64,000 bases of DNA from Bifidobacterium myosotis (GTDB taxonomy: Bacteria > Actinomycetota > Actinomycetes > Actinomycetales > Bifidobacteriaceae): the NCBI RefSeq assembly GCF_002259745.1, contig NZ_MWWW01000002.1:186106-250105 (forward strand), read 5' to 3'. The notes under the pieces are model-generated. The model did not search any database, had not been told where the DNA came from, and was given only the letters and a program-made list of their open reading frames with translations. Positions 30,988 through 40,151 of this stretch are shown one piece after another. Numbering within the stretch: the first letter of the stretch is position 1; every line of letters starts with the position of its first letter. A program made the position numbers and the translations under genes.

Positions 30988-32328
30988 GTGAGGACACTAA
31001 TCCAGGCCCTGAAGACCAAAGAGCTGAGGAAGAAGATTCTCTTCGTCCTGTTCATCATCATCGTCTATCGCATCGGCTCGTTCATTCCGACCCCCGGCGT
31101 CAAGTACTCGGTCGTTCAGGAATGCATGGGTAAGATGCAGACCGCTTCCGAGAACTTCATCGGACTGGTGAACCTCTTCTCCGGCGGCGCCATGCTTCAG
31201 CTGTCCATCTTCGCACTGGGCGTCATGCCGTACATCACGGCCTCCATCGTGGTGCAGCTGCTGCGCGTCGTCATTCCGCGCTTCGAGGCCCTGCACAAGG
31301 AGGGCCAGTCCGGCGAGGCCAAGCTGACCCAGTACACTCGTTACCTCACCATCGGTCTGGCCGTGCTGCAGTCCACCACCATTCTGGTGACCGCCCGCTC
31401 CGGCGCCCTGTTCAACTACCAGTGCGATCAGGTCATCCCGGACGGCTCCGTCTGGAACCTCGTCACCATGGTGCTCATCATGACCGGCGGCACCGGCCTG
31501 ATCATGTGGATGGCCGAGCTCATCACCGACAAGGGCATCGGCCAGGGCATGTCCATCTTGATCTTCATGTCCATCTGCTCCGGCTTCCTGCCGCAGCTGT
31601 GGGAGATCGGCTGGGGCACCAACGGCACCGATGGCGACTGGGTCAAGTTCGGCATCGTCGTGAGCGTGCTCGTGGTCATCCTCATCTTCGTCGACTTCGT
31701 CGAGCTGTGCCAGCGTCGTGTGCCGGTCCAGTACACCCGTCGCATGATCGGCCGCAAGATGTACGGCGGCTCCTCCACGTACCTGCCGCTGAAGATCAAC
31801 ATGTCCGGCGTCATCCCGCCGATCTTCGCCTCCTCCATTCTGGCCATCCCGACCCTGATCGCCCAGTTCGGCAAGTCCGACCAGTCCTGGGTCAAGTGGA
31901 TCAACTCCAACCTGGCGAACACCACGTCCGTGTGGTACATCGCGCTGTACGCGCTGATGATCGTGTTCTTCTGCTTCTTCTACACGTCCATCACCTTCAA
32001 CCCGGATGAGACCGCAGACAACATGAAGCAGTACGGTGGCTTCATCCCGGGCATCCGCGCCGGCAGCGCCACCAGCCGCTACCTGACTTACGTGATGAAC
32101 CGACTCAACACCGTCGGCGCCGTCTACCTGCTGTTTGTGGCGCTGATTCCGACCGTGCTCATCATGGCGCTTGGCCTTAACGCCCAGCTCCCGTTCGGTG
32201 GCACTACGATTCTGATTATCGCCGGCGTCGGTCTCGACACCCTGCGTCAGGCCAAGGCCCAGACCGAGCAGTTCCAGTACACCGGCTTCCTGCTCGAGAA
32301 CGTGGACCACACCGCCGAAGGCAAGTAA
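30988..32328 (+). CDS. secY: Preprotein translocase subunit SecY
   Basis: This 446-residue protein is the channel of the Sec translocase. Ten membrane segments are readable, starting with KKILFVLFIIIVYRIGSFIP. The plug/second-helix region has NLFSGGAMLQLSIFALGVMP, and the cytoplasmic loop has TRYLTIGLAVLQ. The GTG start follows AGGGAGGAAACCCAG at a good distance and matches family N-termini. It is followed by a repeat element and then adk. Confidence 0.98.
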   Translation: MRTLIQALKTKELRKKILFVLFIIIVYRIGSFIPTPGVKYSVVQECMGKMQTASENFIGLVNLFSGGAMLQLSIFALGVMPYITASIVVQLLRVVIPRFEALHKEGQSGEAKLTQYTRYLTIGLAVLQSTTILVTARSGALFNYQCDQVIPDGSVWNLVTMVLIMTGGTGLIMWMAELITDKGIGQGMSILIFMSICSGFLPQLWEIGWGTNGTDGDWVKFGIVVSVLVVILIFVDFVELCQRRVPVQYTRRMIGRKMYGGSSTYLPLKINMSGVIPPIFASSILAIPTLIAQFGKSDQSWVKWINSNLANTTSVWYIALYALMIVFFCFFYTSITFNPDETADNMKQYGGFIPGIRAGSATSRYLTYVMNRLNTVGAVYLLFVALIPTVLIMALGLNAQLPFGGTTILIIAGVGLDTLRQAKAQTEQFQYTGFLLENVDHTAEGK

Positions 32329-32380
32329 ATTGTTACCGATGCGGTATCGACCAATGGCCGGTGCCGCATCTGTATTTGCG

Positions 32381-32500
32381 TGGCTCCTCTCAGCCGGCTG
32401 CGCCGGCAGCTCCCCTCAGAGAGGGGCGCCAATCAAACACATGGCTCTCCTCACCGAGGGGAGCTGTCGCGTAAGCGACTGAGGGGAAGCACCCAACCCC
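32381..32500. repeat. Palindrome-rich repeat between secY and adk
   Basis: Two inverted half-elements share the core of the dispersed repeat family: GGCTCCTCTC...AGCCGGCTGCGCCGGCAGCT with CCCCTCAGAGAGGGG, and GGCTCTCCTCACCGAGGGG with GTCGCGTAAGCGAC. It lacks the long terminal repeats seen in the copies at 42794 and 43591, so it is a partial or rearranged copy. As RNA it would fold strongly between secY and adk. Confidence 0.65.
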
Positions 32501-32528
32501 TCTCCAACAAACCGTTAAGGAGTACAAT

Positions 32529-33089
32529 ATGCGTCTGCTGATTATGGGCCCCCAGGGCGTGGGCAAGGGCACTCAGGCAGCCCTCCTCGCCGAGCACTAC
32601 GGCATCCCGACCATCTCCACCGGCGACATCTTCCGCTACAACATCAAGAACAAGACCGAGCTCGGTCTCGAAGCCATGAGCTACACCGACAAGGGCGAGC
32701 TGGTTCCGGATTCCCTGACCAACAAGATCGTCAAGGACCGTCTGGCCAAGGAGGATTGCGCCAACGGCTGGATTCTCGATGGCTACCCGCGCAATGCGTC
32801 CCAGGTCGAGGCCCTCGATCAGATGCTGGCCGAGCTGGGCGTCAAGCTTGATCATGTGGTGGCCCTCGAGGCCGGCCGCGAGGTGCTGCTCGAGCGTATG
32901 AAGAAGCGCGCCGCCGAGCAGGGACGTGCCGACGACACCCCGGAGGCCATCGCGAAGCGTCTGGAGACCTACGAGAAGGAAACCGCCCCGCTGCTTGACA
33001 CCTACAAGTCCCGCGGCCTGCTGGTCGCCGTGAACGGTGTCGGCGCGATCGACGAGATCAGCAAGACCATTATCGCCGAGCTCGGCTGA
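32529..33089 (+). CDS. adk: Adenylate kinase
   Basis: This 186-residue enzyme balances ATP + AMP and 2 ADP. The P-loop GPQGVGKGTQAALLAEHYG is at residues 7-25, with STGDIFR, DGYPRNASQ (NMP-binding) and the short LID region RAAEQGRADDTPEAI. This is the short-LID form without zinc cysteines. In many actinobacteria map follows adk; here a terminator and infA follow instead. Confidence 0.97.
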   Translation: MRLLIMGPQGVGKGTQAALLAEHYGIPTISTGDIFRYNIKNKTELGLEAMSYTDKGELVPDSLTNKIVKDRLAKEDCANGWILDGYPRNASQVEALDQMLAELGVKLDHVVALEAGREVLLERMKKRAAEQGRADDTPEAIAKRLETYEKETAPLLDTYKSRGLLVAVNGVGAIDEISKTIIAELG

Positions 33090-33103
33090 ACGAAGCTGAC
33101 GTC

Positions 33104-33122
33104 GGTGCCGTTTGCCGGCACC
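33104..33122 (+). terminator. Small hairpin after adk
   Basis: GGTGCCG and CGGCACC pair around tttgc 14 bases after the adk stop. There is no T-run; it probably assists the stronger terminator downstream. Confidence 0.45.
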
Positions 33123-33141
33123 TGATATCACAGTCATTATC

Positions 33142-33183
33142 AATGCCCTTGTACGACACGCCGTGTGTCGCGCAAGGGCATTT
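33142..33183 (+). terminator. Terminator after adk
   Basis: AATGCCCTTG (33142-33151) pairs with CAAGGGCATT (33173-33182), with an inner CGACAC/GTGTCG stem, and a T-run follows. It separates secY-adk from infA. Confidence 0.8.
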
Positions 33184-33256
33184 GCGTATATAGTTATAGG
33201 TTGGTGTGTCTTCGTACACGTCATTAGTAATAGTCCAAGGATAGGAACTGAGGCGC

Positions 33257-33475
33257 ATGGCAAAAGACGGTGTGATTGAAGTCGAAGGTCAGGTGGTGGA
33301 AGCACTGCCGAACGCGATGTTTCGCGTAGAGCTCGAAAACAAGCACATCGTGCTCGCCACGATCTCCGGCAAGATGCGTAAGAACTACATCCGCATCCTT
33401 CCGCAGGATCGTGTCGTGCTCGAGATGAGCCCCTACGACCTGAACCGCGGACGTATTACGTACCGTTATAAGTAA
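33257..33475 (+). CDS. infA: Translation initiation factor IF-1
   Basis: This 72-residue factor occupies the A site during initiation. The sequence is the canonical [20 protein letters not shown] with [10 protein letters not shown] and the ending [12 protein letters not shown]. It opens the infA-rpmJ-rpsM-rpsK-rpoA-rplQ group, 168 bases after adk and beyond a terminator, so its own promoter is expected but was not clearly identified. Confidence 0.98.
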   Translation: MAKDGVIEVEGQVVEALPNAMFRVELENKHIVLATISGKMRKNYIRILPQDRVVLEMSPYDLNRGRITYRYK

Positions 33476-33498
33476 AGGTACACAAGAAAAGGATAACC

Positions 33499-33612
33499 AT
33501 GAAGGTCAGCCCTAGCGTGAAGAGGATCTGCGAAAACTGCCGCGTGATCCGTCGTCACGGCCGCGTCATGGTGATCTGCACCAACCCCCGCCACAAGCAG
33601 CGTCAGGGCTGA
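33499..33612 (+). CDS. rpmJ: 50S ribosomal protein L36
   Basis: This 37-residue protein is the zinc-type L36: [20 protein letters not shown] continues to the [17 protein letters not shown] tail, with C-x2-C, Cys and His ligands intact. AAAAGGATAACC precedes the ATG. It lies 23 bases after infA. Confidence 0.97.
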   Translation: MKVSPSVKRICENCRVIRRHGRVMVICTNPRHKQRQG

Positions 33613-33757
33613 GAGCAGATTCTCCAGCGGCATTGATATCAGGCACTCCCTCACAGTGCTTCCCGTCAGGGAACGACACTGAACCACGGGTACGTAGGCC
33701 CGTGCCGGTCACCGGACGAGTGGGTGCAAGACCTACGGAAAACAAGAAGGAATCGCA
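33613..33757 (+). other. rpmJ-rpsM spacer with folded leader potential
   Basis: The 145-base gap contains GGCACTCCCTCACAGTGC, CCCGTCAGGGAACG and a CCACGGGTACGTAGGCCCGTG hairpin, so the RNA should be structured before rpsM. No known ribosomal leader class was matched. Confidence 0.4.
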
Positions 33758-34135
33758 ATGGCACGTCTTGCCGGAGTCGACATCCCCAATGAGAAGCGCA
33801 TCGAGATCGCCCTCACCTACATTTTCGGTGTGGGCCGCACTCGTGCCAAGGAAACGCTTGCCGCGACCGGTATCAGCCCGGACATCCGCGTCAAGGATCT
33901 CACCGACGAGCAGCTGATTACGCTGCGTGACTACCTCGAGGCCAACTACAAGATCGAGGGTGATCTGCGTCGTGAAATCGATGCGGATATTCGTCGCAAG
34001 ATTCAGATCAACTGCTACCAAGGCCAGCGTCACCGTAAGGGACTTCCTGTGCGCGGTCAGCGCACCAAGACCAACGCCCGTACCCGCAAGGGCCCGAAGC
34101 GCACGGTCGCCGGAAAGAAGAAGGCCACCAAGTAA
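33758..34135 (+). CDS. rpsM: 30S ribosomal protein S13
   Basis: This 125-residue S13 bridges to the 50S subunit. It starts [20 protein letters not shown] and ends with the [19 protein letters not shown] tail. The helix-two-turn-helix middle [18 protein letters not shown] is intact. It heads the alpha operon part. Confidence 0.98.
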   Translation: MARLAGVDIPNEKRIEIALTYIFGVGRTRAKETLAATGISPDIRVKDLTDEQLITLRDYLEANYKIEGDLRREIDADIRRKIQINCYQGQRHRKGLPVRGQRTKTNARTRKGPKRTVAGKKKATK

Positions 34136-34218
34136 TAGGTGGCATGCTCCGGGCCACGGGATGACCATCCCATCGCCCGGACTCAACAATTTAGTTCGTT
34201 AATAGGAAACGAGGGTCA

Positions 34219-34620
34219 ATGGCAGCTCCAAAGCAAGCCGCTCGTAAGCCCGCCCGTCGCCGCGACCGCAAGTCGATTCCGGTGGGTCAGGCTCACATCA
34301 AGTCCACTTTCAACAACACGATCATCTCGATCACCGATCCGTCCGGCGCTGTGGTGTCCTGGGCCTCCGGTGGCGACGTCGGTTTCAAGGGCTCCCGTAA
34401 GTCCACTCCGTACGCTGCTGGTATGGCTGCCGAGTCCGCCGCCCGCAAGGCTATGGAGCACGGTCTCAAGAAGGTCGACGTCTTCGTCAAGGGCCCGGGT
34501 TCCGGTCGTGAGACCGCCATCCGTTCCCTGCAGTCCGCGGGCCTCGAGGTCGGTTCCATCACCGACGTCACCCCGCAAGCCCACAACGGCGTTCGTCCTC
34601 CGAAGCGTCGTCGCGTCTGA
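34219..34620 (+). CDS. rpsK: 30S ribosomal protein S11
   Basis: This 133-residue S11 supports the platform near the E site. Motifs: [20 protein letters not shown] and [20 protein letters not shown], ending [20 protein letters not shown]. Unlike many bacteria, rpsD does not follow; rpoA is next. An AGGAAACGAGGG site precedes the ATG. Confidence 0.98.
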   Translation: MAAPKQAARKPARRRDRKSIPVGQAHIKSTFNNTIISITDPSGAVVSWASGGDVGFKGSRKSTPYAAGMAAESAARKAMEHGLKKVDVFVKGPGSGRETAIRSLQSAGLEVGSITDVTPQAHNGVRPPKRRRV

Positions 34621-34697
34621 GCACTCAGCAATTCCATCCATCCATAACCGCCTGACTGGTGAGTGCACCACCGAGTCAAGCTGAAAGGATAACCACA

Positions 34698-35693
34698 GTG
34701 CTTATTGCACAGCGTCCGACTCTGACCGAGGAATCTCTGAATCCACAGCGCTCCCGCTTCATCATTGAGCCGCTTGAGCCTGGCTTCGGCTATACGCTCG
34801 GCAACTCGCTGCGTCGCACGCTGCTGAGTTCCATCCCGGGTGCTGCCGTGACCTCCGTGCGCATCTCCGGTGCCCTGCACGAGTTCACTACTCTGCCGGG
34901 CGTCCAGGAGGATGTCACCGAGATCCTGCTGAACACCAAGGGCATCGTGCTCACCAGCGAATACGACGAGCCTGTGGTCATGTACCTGCGCAAGAGCGGC
35001 AAGGGCGAAGCCGTCGCCGGGGATATCACCCCGCCGGCCGGCGTCACCATTGCCAACCCGGAGCACCACATCGCTACCCTCGCCGATGATGGCGAACTCG
35101 AGATCGAGTTCACCGTCGAGCGTGGCCGCGGCTATGTGCCTGCCCAGATGAACAAGCAGGACACCGATGAGATCGGCCGTATTCCGGTCGATTCCATCTA
35201 CTCCCCGGTACTCAAGGTGAGCTACAAGGTCGAGGCCACCCGTGTGGAGCAGCGCACGGACTTCGACAAGCTCATTCTGGACGTGGAGACCAAGCCCGCC
35301 ATCTCCCCGCGTGATGCGGTGGCTTCCGCCGGTTCGACCCTGGTTGAGCTGTTCGGCCTGTGCCGCGAGCTCAACACCCAGGCCGAAGGCGTCGAGGTCG
35401 GTCCGGCCCCGGTGGCCGAGGAGACCAACCCCGAAATGGCGGTTCCGATCGAGGACCTCAACCTGACGCAGCGTTCCTACAACTGCCTCAAGCGCGAGGG
35501 CATCCACACGATCGGCGAGCTTGTCTCCCATACCGAGCAGGACCTGCTCGACATCCGCAATTTCGGTATGAAGTCGATTGACGAGGTCAAGGAGAAGCTG
35601 CAGACCTTGGGTCTGAGCCTCAAGTCCTCGCCGATGGCCTTCGATACCATCAATCTCGAAGGTGGCACGTTCTTCTCGCCGGAAGACGAGTGA
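34698..35693 (+). CDS. rpoA: RNA polymerase alpha subunit
   Basis: This 331-residue alpha subunit dimerises to start RNAP assembly. The N-terminal domain has [20 protein letters not shown] and [17 protein letters not shown]; the C-terminal domain (about 250-320) has [19 protein letters not shown] with HhH residues for UP-element and activator contacts. The GTG at 34698 with AAAGGATAACCACA upstream is preferred; a start at 34659 would add residues absent from homologs. Confidence 0.98.
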   Translation: MLIAQRPTLTEESLNPQRSRFIIEPLEPGFGYTLGNSLRRTLLSSIPGAAVTSVRISGALHEFTTLPGVQEDVTEILLNTKGIVLTSEYDEPVVMYLRKSGKGEAVAGDITPPAGVTIANPEHHIATLADDGELEIEFTVERGRGYVPAQMNKQDTDEIGRIPVDSIYSPVLKVSYKVEATRVEQRTDFDKLILDVETKPAISPRDAVASAGSTLVELFGLCRELNTQAEGVEVGPAPVAEETNPEMAVPIEDLNLTQRSYNCLKREGIHTIGELVSHTEQDLLDIRNFGMKSIDEVKEKLQTLGLSLKSSPMAFDTINLEGGTFFSPEDE

Positions 35694-35788
35694 TCTGCCT
35701 CTTTTGACCAACCGTCCGTAGTACAGGCAATCGGATGTTCGGGCATGTGCCCACCTGCTTGCCGTGACGGACAATAAGGAGTAAACCC

Positions 35789-36325
35789 ATGCCTACACCC
35801 AAGAAGGGCCCGCGTCTGGCTTCCAGCCCTGCGCACGAGCGCCTCATGCTGGCAAACATGGCGACCAGCCTGTTCCAGAACGGCCGCATCACCACCACGC
35901 TGCCGAAGGCCAAGCGCCTTCGTCCGCTGGCCGAGCGTCTGATCACCTTCGCCAAGCGCGGTGATCTGCACTCCCGCCGTCGCGTGATGCGCGTCATCCG
36001 CAACAAGTCCGTGGTGCACGTCCTGTTCACCCAGATTGCCGAGCAGATGGAGCAGCGTGAGGGTGGCTACACCCGTATCGTCAAGATCGCCCCGCGCGTC
36101 GGCGATGCCGCTCCGGCCGCCATCATCGAGCTCGTGACCGAGCCGGTGGCCAAGAAGGCCGTGGTGAAGGAAGCCGAAGCCGCGACCAAGGTTGCTGACG
36201 AGGCTCCGGCCGAGGCTACCGAGGCTGAGAACACCGAGGCTACCGAGGCTCCGGTTGCTGAGGCTCCGGCTGAGGAGACCGCCGCTGAGGCTCCCGCCGA
36301 GGCTGAGGCTGAGAAGGCCGAGTGA
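35789..36325 (+). CDS. rplQ: 50S ribosomal protein L17
   Basis: This 178-residue L17 starts [20 protein letters not shown] with the [20 protein letters not shown] segment. The conserved core ends near residue 120; a roughly 58-residue Ala/Glu/Pro/Thr-rich acidic tail ([12 protein letters not shown] at the end) is typical of actinobacterial L17. It ends the alpha operon at a shared terminator with truA. Confidence 0.97.
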   Translation: MPTPKKGPRLASSPAHERLMLANMATSLFQNGRITTTLPKAKRLRPLAERLITFAKRGDLHSRRRVMRVIRNKSVVHVLFTQIAEQMEQREGGYTRIVKIAPRVGDAAPAAIIELVTEPVAKKAVVKEAEAATKVADEAPAEATEAENTEATEAPVAEAPAEETAAEAPAEAEAEKAE

Positions 36326-36358
36326 GCGCAGTCTGACTGAACGCTTCACCAATTAGCC

Positions 36359-36391
36359 AGAGGGTTGGAATCCATTGGGTTCCAACCCTCT
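36359..36391. terminator. Bidirectional terminator between rplQ and truA
   Basis: AGAGGGTTGGAA pairs perfectly with TTCCAACCCTCT around tccattggg, with TTCGCGTTTTC after it. It lies between convergent rplQ and truA. Confidence 0.88.
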
Positions 36392-36438
36392 TCGCGTTTT
36401 CATAAGCCTTCGGGGAGAATGAGGTGAGGTATGGGCTT

Positions 36439-37350
36439 TTACAACGTGCGCACCGCGCGGATGGCCTCGGCGCGGGCGGCGAGCTGGTCGTCGGCGGGAT
36501 AGGCGATGTGCTCCAGCGTCAATCCTTGCGGCGCAATGGGTCCGCTCGACCCTTCCCGCACCGGTTCGGCCATTTTCCCGGCGAACCATGCCAATGACTT
36601 GCGCCCGGAGCCGACCTTGATGCACGAGCCGACCAGAGAACGCACCATATTGCGGGCGAAGGCGTCCGCCACGATTGTGAACGTTATCAATCCGGACTCC
36701 AGCGTCGGCGTCCGATAGGCCTCATCCATGGCGATAGCATTCGGAATCAAAGGCGCTGCCGGCACCCGACGCCAGTAGGCGGTTTTGACTTCCCGAATCG
36801 TGGTGCCGCCGGGGTTCGGGGTGGCAAACGAGCCGAAATCGTGAAGTCCGATGGTCATCGCGGCGGCCTGGTTCATCACGTCCAAATCCAACGTCTCATC
36901 CACGCGCAGCACGCAGCCACGCAATCGCGGGTCCACTTCACTGGATTGGTCGGCCACCCGATAAACATACGTGCGTTCCAGCGCCGAAAAACGGGCGTCA
37001 AAGCCTTCCGGGGCCACCGAGACCCGGTGAATCACGATATCCGAAGGCAGTACCGCCTTGAGACGACGGGCCAGCGCCTCGGTGGATGGCACCTCCATAT
37101 GGCCCACGCAACGGGCCAGCACCTCGTCGGACACATCCAGATGCGCCACCTGATGCGAGGCGTGCACGCCGGTGTCTGTGCGGCCGGCCACCGTGAGCCG
37201 CAACGGTTCATCGGCGTCATCGAACGGCACGCGCAACACCTTGTGCAACGCATCCTCGATGGTGCCTTGTACGGTGCGCAGGTCGGGCTGGCGCGCCCAA
37301 CCATAGAATCCGCCGCCGTCATATGCCAAATCAAGCCGAAGTCGTGTCAT
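36439..37350 (-). CDS. truA: tRNA pseudouridine synthase A
   Basis: This 303-residue enzyme makes pseudouridine at positions 38-40 of tRNA anticodon stems. The catalytic Asp lies in GRTDTGVHASHQVAH, with the family start RLRLDLAYDGGGFYGWARQP and C-terminal FARNMVRSLVGSCIKVG. The ATG at 37350 has AGGA 9 bases upstream; an ATG two codons earlier is also possible. truA downstream of rplQ on the opposite strand is a local rearrangement compared with genomes where it is codirectional. Confidence 0.95.
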   Translation of the reverse strand: MTRLRLDLAYDGGGFYGWARQPDLRTVQGTIEDALHKVLRVPFDDADEPLRLTVAGRTDTGVHASHQVAHLDVSDEVLARCVGHMEVPSTEALARRLKAVLPSDIVIHRVSVAPEGFDARFSALERTYVYRVADQSSEVDPRLRGCVLRVDETLDLDVMNQAAAMTIGLHDFGSFATPNPGGTTIREVKTAYWRRVPAAPLIPNAIAMDEAYRTPTLESGLITFTIVADAFARNMVRSLVGSCIKVGSGRKSLAWFAGKMAEPVREGSSGPIAPQGLTLEHIAYPADDQLAARAEAIRAVRTL

Positions 37351-37385
37351 AATCATCCATCCTAACGGGCGACGACAGTGGTTCT

Positions 37386-37585
37386 CGTCAGAAATGTGTT
37401 GACGAATTGACTACCCCCTAGTCCCGCTTCGCGTGCTAGCTCGTCCTGCAATTTCGGACTCGCTACGCGCGCAGCTGATTGGCTCGCCTGTTGGCTCGCA
37501 CGATGCCTACAAATAACTTCGCGGTTTGCTTCATGGCAACGTCCTGACAAGCGGAGCCAAAAACATGATCAACGAACTTCTGGTG
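37386..37585. mobile_element. Diverged CTAG/TIR-family MITE-like element
   Basis: The left end CGTCAGAAATGTGTTGA (37386-37402) and the right end TCAACGAACTTCTGGTG (37569-37585) are imperfect inverted repeats. The left inner part (GACTACCCCCTAGTCCCGC) matches the reverse complement of the element at 43710-43832. About 200 bp, no coding frame supported. It probably shows the same family with an extra internal segment. Confidence 0.65.
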
Positions 37586-37869
37586 TAGAACACACGTAGG
37601 ACGCCAGAGGCGAGAGAGAGGCAATTGCGACGAACCGAAAATAATACGCAGCCAACGAATGCAATAAAGCCATTACCCTCAGTCTCGTCCACACCCGTCG
37701 CGGCTCGTCCCATCCTGGTGCCGGCCCCGCACAAGTGACCTGCCCGTAACACGCCCGCACATTTGACGAAACCGAGCGGTTCTAGGTTGAAGTCATCACA
37801 GCCGGTCACGGTGGACGGCGCGAGCGTGCGCCAAATCCGTTCCGGTCGCTACAGCAAGGAGCAGGTACG
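37586..37869 (+). other. Upstream region of the ATP-grasp gene
   Basis: About 280 bases without a supported gene. A TTGACG (37763-37768) is followed only 14 bases later by TAGGTT, so it is a poor promoter match. The ribosome binding site AAGGAGCAGG sits just before the ATG at 37870. Confidence 0.35.
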
Positions 37870-40050
37870 ATGATCGAATCCGCGGCACACAAACTGGCCC
37901 ACGATCTGGTGAACCGCCGCGAGGCGATTAACCGCGAGCTGTCCCGCAACGGCGTGCGGTTCGGCATTTACAAGAACGGCGAATATCATGACCGGCTCTT
38001 CCCGTACGATCCGGTGCCGCGCATCATCGAATCGGACGAGTTCGACGAGCTGGAGAAGGGACTCAAGCAGCGCGTCAACGCCCTCAATGCCTATCTCAAG
38101 GACATCTACTCGGACAAGGCCGTCATCCATGACGGTGTGATTCCCGAGGAATATGTATACACCTCCGCCGGCTACTTCCCGCAGGTCAACGGCGTGACCC
38201 CTCCCGGCGGCATCTTCGCGCACATCGCCGGCGAGGATCTCGTCCAGGGCGAGGACGGTCGCTGGTGGGTGCTCGAAGACAACCTGCGCATCCCCTCCGG
38301 CGCCAGCTATCCGCTGTTCGTGCGCGACATCGAGCGCCGCATCTCACCGCGACTGTTCCGCGACGTGCGCATCCGCGACAATCGCGAATACCCCCGACTG
38401 CTACGCAAGGCCATGGACTTCGTCTCCACCGAGGGTATCGCCGTGGTGCTGACTCCCGGCCGCTACAATTCCGCGTTCTTCGAACACGCCTATCTGGCCG
38501 AGAAGACCGGCGCGGCGCTCGCCTTCCCCGAGGACCTCGAGGTGGTGGACAACAAGGTGTACTTCCTCGACTACGCCGGTAAGCGGCATCGTGTGGGCGT
38601 GGTCTATCGTCGTCTGTCCGACGAGTACCTTGACCCGTTCGCCTTCAACCCCGATTCGGTGATCGGCGTGCCGGGCATCCTGTCCGCCTATCGCGCCGGC
38701 AATGTGGCGATCGTCAACGCGCCCGGCAACGGCGCGGCCGACGATAAGGCCATCTACTACTTCGTTCCGCAGATGATCAAGTACTATCTCGGCGAGGAGC
38801 CCATCCTGCACAACGCGCCGACCTACATGCCGATGTTCGAGGCCGACCGCAAGGAGGTTCTCGATCGAATGGGCGAGCTGGTGATCAAGGATGTGGCCGA
38901 GGCCGGCGGCTACGGCGTGGTGTTCGGCTCGTCGCTGGACACCACGGCCCGTGAGGAACTGGCCGACCGTATCAAGGAGGAGCCGCGCCGGTTCATCGCC
39001 CAGGAGGTCATCCAGTTCCGCGATATCGATGTGTTCGATCCGAAGACCGGGGAGATGTCTCCGCGCAAGTGCGATCTGCGCGCGTTCGTCGTGACCGGCA
39101 AGAACACGCACGTCTGGTATTCCGGACTGACCCGGTATTCGTCCGTGCCCGGCCAGATGATCGTGAACTCCTCGCAGGGCGGCGGATTCAAGGATACGTG
39201 GGTGCTCGCCTCCGAATCCGGTGTGGAACATGAGCTCGACGCGAATGCGCAGGTGGTGAACCTGCTGAGCCAATCCCGCCGTCATTCGCTCTCGCTGGTC
39301 ACGGCGTCGAAGGCCGACAACCTGTACTGGCTCGGACGGTACACCGAGCGTGCGTTCACCACGCTCAACCAGTTCTTCCCGTTCTACGACCGTGTGATGG
39401 ACACCGACGTGGACGCCTTCCGCCCGTTCGCGCACGCCCTTGATCTACCGGAGGACTTCGAGGACTTCGACGAGTTCGTTAAGAACTTCCTGTACGACGG
39501 CAGTAATCCGGATTCCGTGCGCTCGGCCGTGACCGCCGCGTTCAACAACGCCGTGATCCTGCGTCCGGAACTGAGCTCCCGTCTGCTGCAGTACGTGGAG
39601 CTGGCGATGACCAACATCACCGATGCCGCCAAGAAGGCCGACCCCGCGGAGAGCTTGTACAACCATCGCGACATCGCGGACGATTTGCTCGCCTTCTGGG
39701 GCGGCATCGAGAATTCCCCAGTGGACCCCACACTCAAGGCATTCGTGTTCATCGGCAAGTATCTGGAGCGCATCGACCTGTACACGCGCTTCGGCCTGTC
39801 CATGGAGGAGATGGAAGCCCCGTTGCGTAAGCTCGCCTCCTATTCGATGGTGCTGGACGGCATGCCGCTGCCGAGCTGCTTCGCCGACGGCCTGAGCTGG
39901 CTGGTCGGCCAGCTGCCCGCACGCGGATATCAGAACGTGGCGGATTTGTTGCAGCAGTACCTCGACGACTATTCCGGGCGTGTCAGTGCCTTGGCCATCA
40001 AGGACATGGGCTCGCTGAGCGCGATGAATATGGATGCCAAGCGCCCCTGA
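37870..40050 (+). CDS. Circularly permuted ATP-grasp fused to alpha-E domain
   Basis: This 726-residue fusion has DUF404/DUF407-type circularly permuted ATP-grasp domains (residues 1 to about 465; e.g. VNGVTPPGGIFAHIAGEDLV, VLTPGRYNSAFFEHAYLAE, VFGSSLDTTAREELADRI) followed by an alpha-E (DUF403) helical domain starting near LSLVTASKADNLYWLGRYTE. In other genomes these are often separate genes beside a transglutaminase, and Iyer and co-workers proposed a peptide-ligase system; its substrate is unknown. The next gene encodes the transglutaminase-like partner. All the expected modules are present and in frame. Confidence 0.85.
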   Translation: MIESAAHKLAHDLVNRREAINRELSRNGVRFGIYKNGEYHDRLFPYDPVPRIIESDEFDELEKGLKQRVNALNAYLKDIYSDKAVIHDGVIPEEYVYTSAGYFPQVNGVTPPGGIFAHIAGEDLVQGEDGRWWVLEDNLRIPSGASYPLFVRDIERRISPRLFRDVRIRDNREYPRLLRKAMDFVSTEGIAVVLTPGRYNSAFFEHAYLAEKTGAALAFPEDLEVVDNKVYFLDYAGKRHRVGVVYRRLSDEYLDPFAFNPDSVIGVPGILSAYRAGNVAIVNAPGNGAADDKAIYYFVPQMIKYYLGEEPILHNAPTYMPMFEADRKEVLDRMGELVIKDVAEAGGYGVVFGSSLDTTAREELADRIKEEPRRFIAQEVIQFRDIDVFDPKTGEMSPRKCDLRAFVVTGKNTHVWYSGLTRYSSVPGQMIVNSSQGGGFKDTWVLASESGVEHELDANAQVVNLLSQSRRHSLSLVTASKADNLYWLGRYTERAFTTLNQFFPFYDRVMDTDVDAFRPFAHALDLPEDFEDFDEFVKNFLYDGSNPDSVRSAVTAAFNNAVILRPELSSRLLQYVELAMTNITDAAKKADPAESLYNHRDIADDLLAFWGGIENSPVDPTLKAFVFIGKYLERIDLYTRFGLSMEEMEAPLRKLASYSMVLDGMPLPSCFADGLSWLVGQLPARGYQNVADLLQQYLDDYSGRVSALAIKDMGSLSAMNMDAKRP

Positions 40051-40073
40051 CGGACGGAAATGCTAAGGTGGTA

Positions 40074-40113
40074 GCACGAAACACGGCTTGATGTGATGGT
40101 TGGTGTTTCGTGC
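40074..40113 (+). promoter_or_regulatory. Intergenic hairpin before the transglutaminase gene
   Basis: GCACGAAACAC and GTGTTTCGTGC form a perfect 11-bp stem with an 18-base loop. It lies between the ATP-grasp stop and the transglutaminase start, so it may attenuate, process or stabilise the transcript; no T-run follows. Confidence 0.55.
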
Positions 40114-40151
40114 CCACTAGGCTGTGTTGTTTGATTCCCGCAGGAGATACG

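Noticed and set aside
33613..33757. Possible missing rpsD or map in the ribosomal cluster
   Set aside because: Absence of rpsD between rpsK and rpoA and of map after adk fits several actinobacteria; gene loss cannot be judged from a window.
34139..34684. 181-codon frame overlapping rpsK in another frame
   Set aside because: rpsK on the same strand is canonical; the other frame is serine/arginine-rich shadow sequence.
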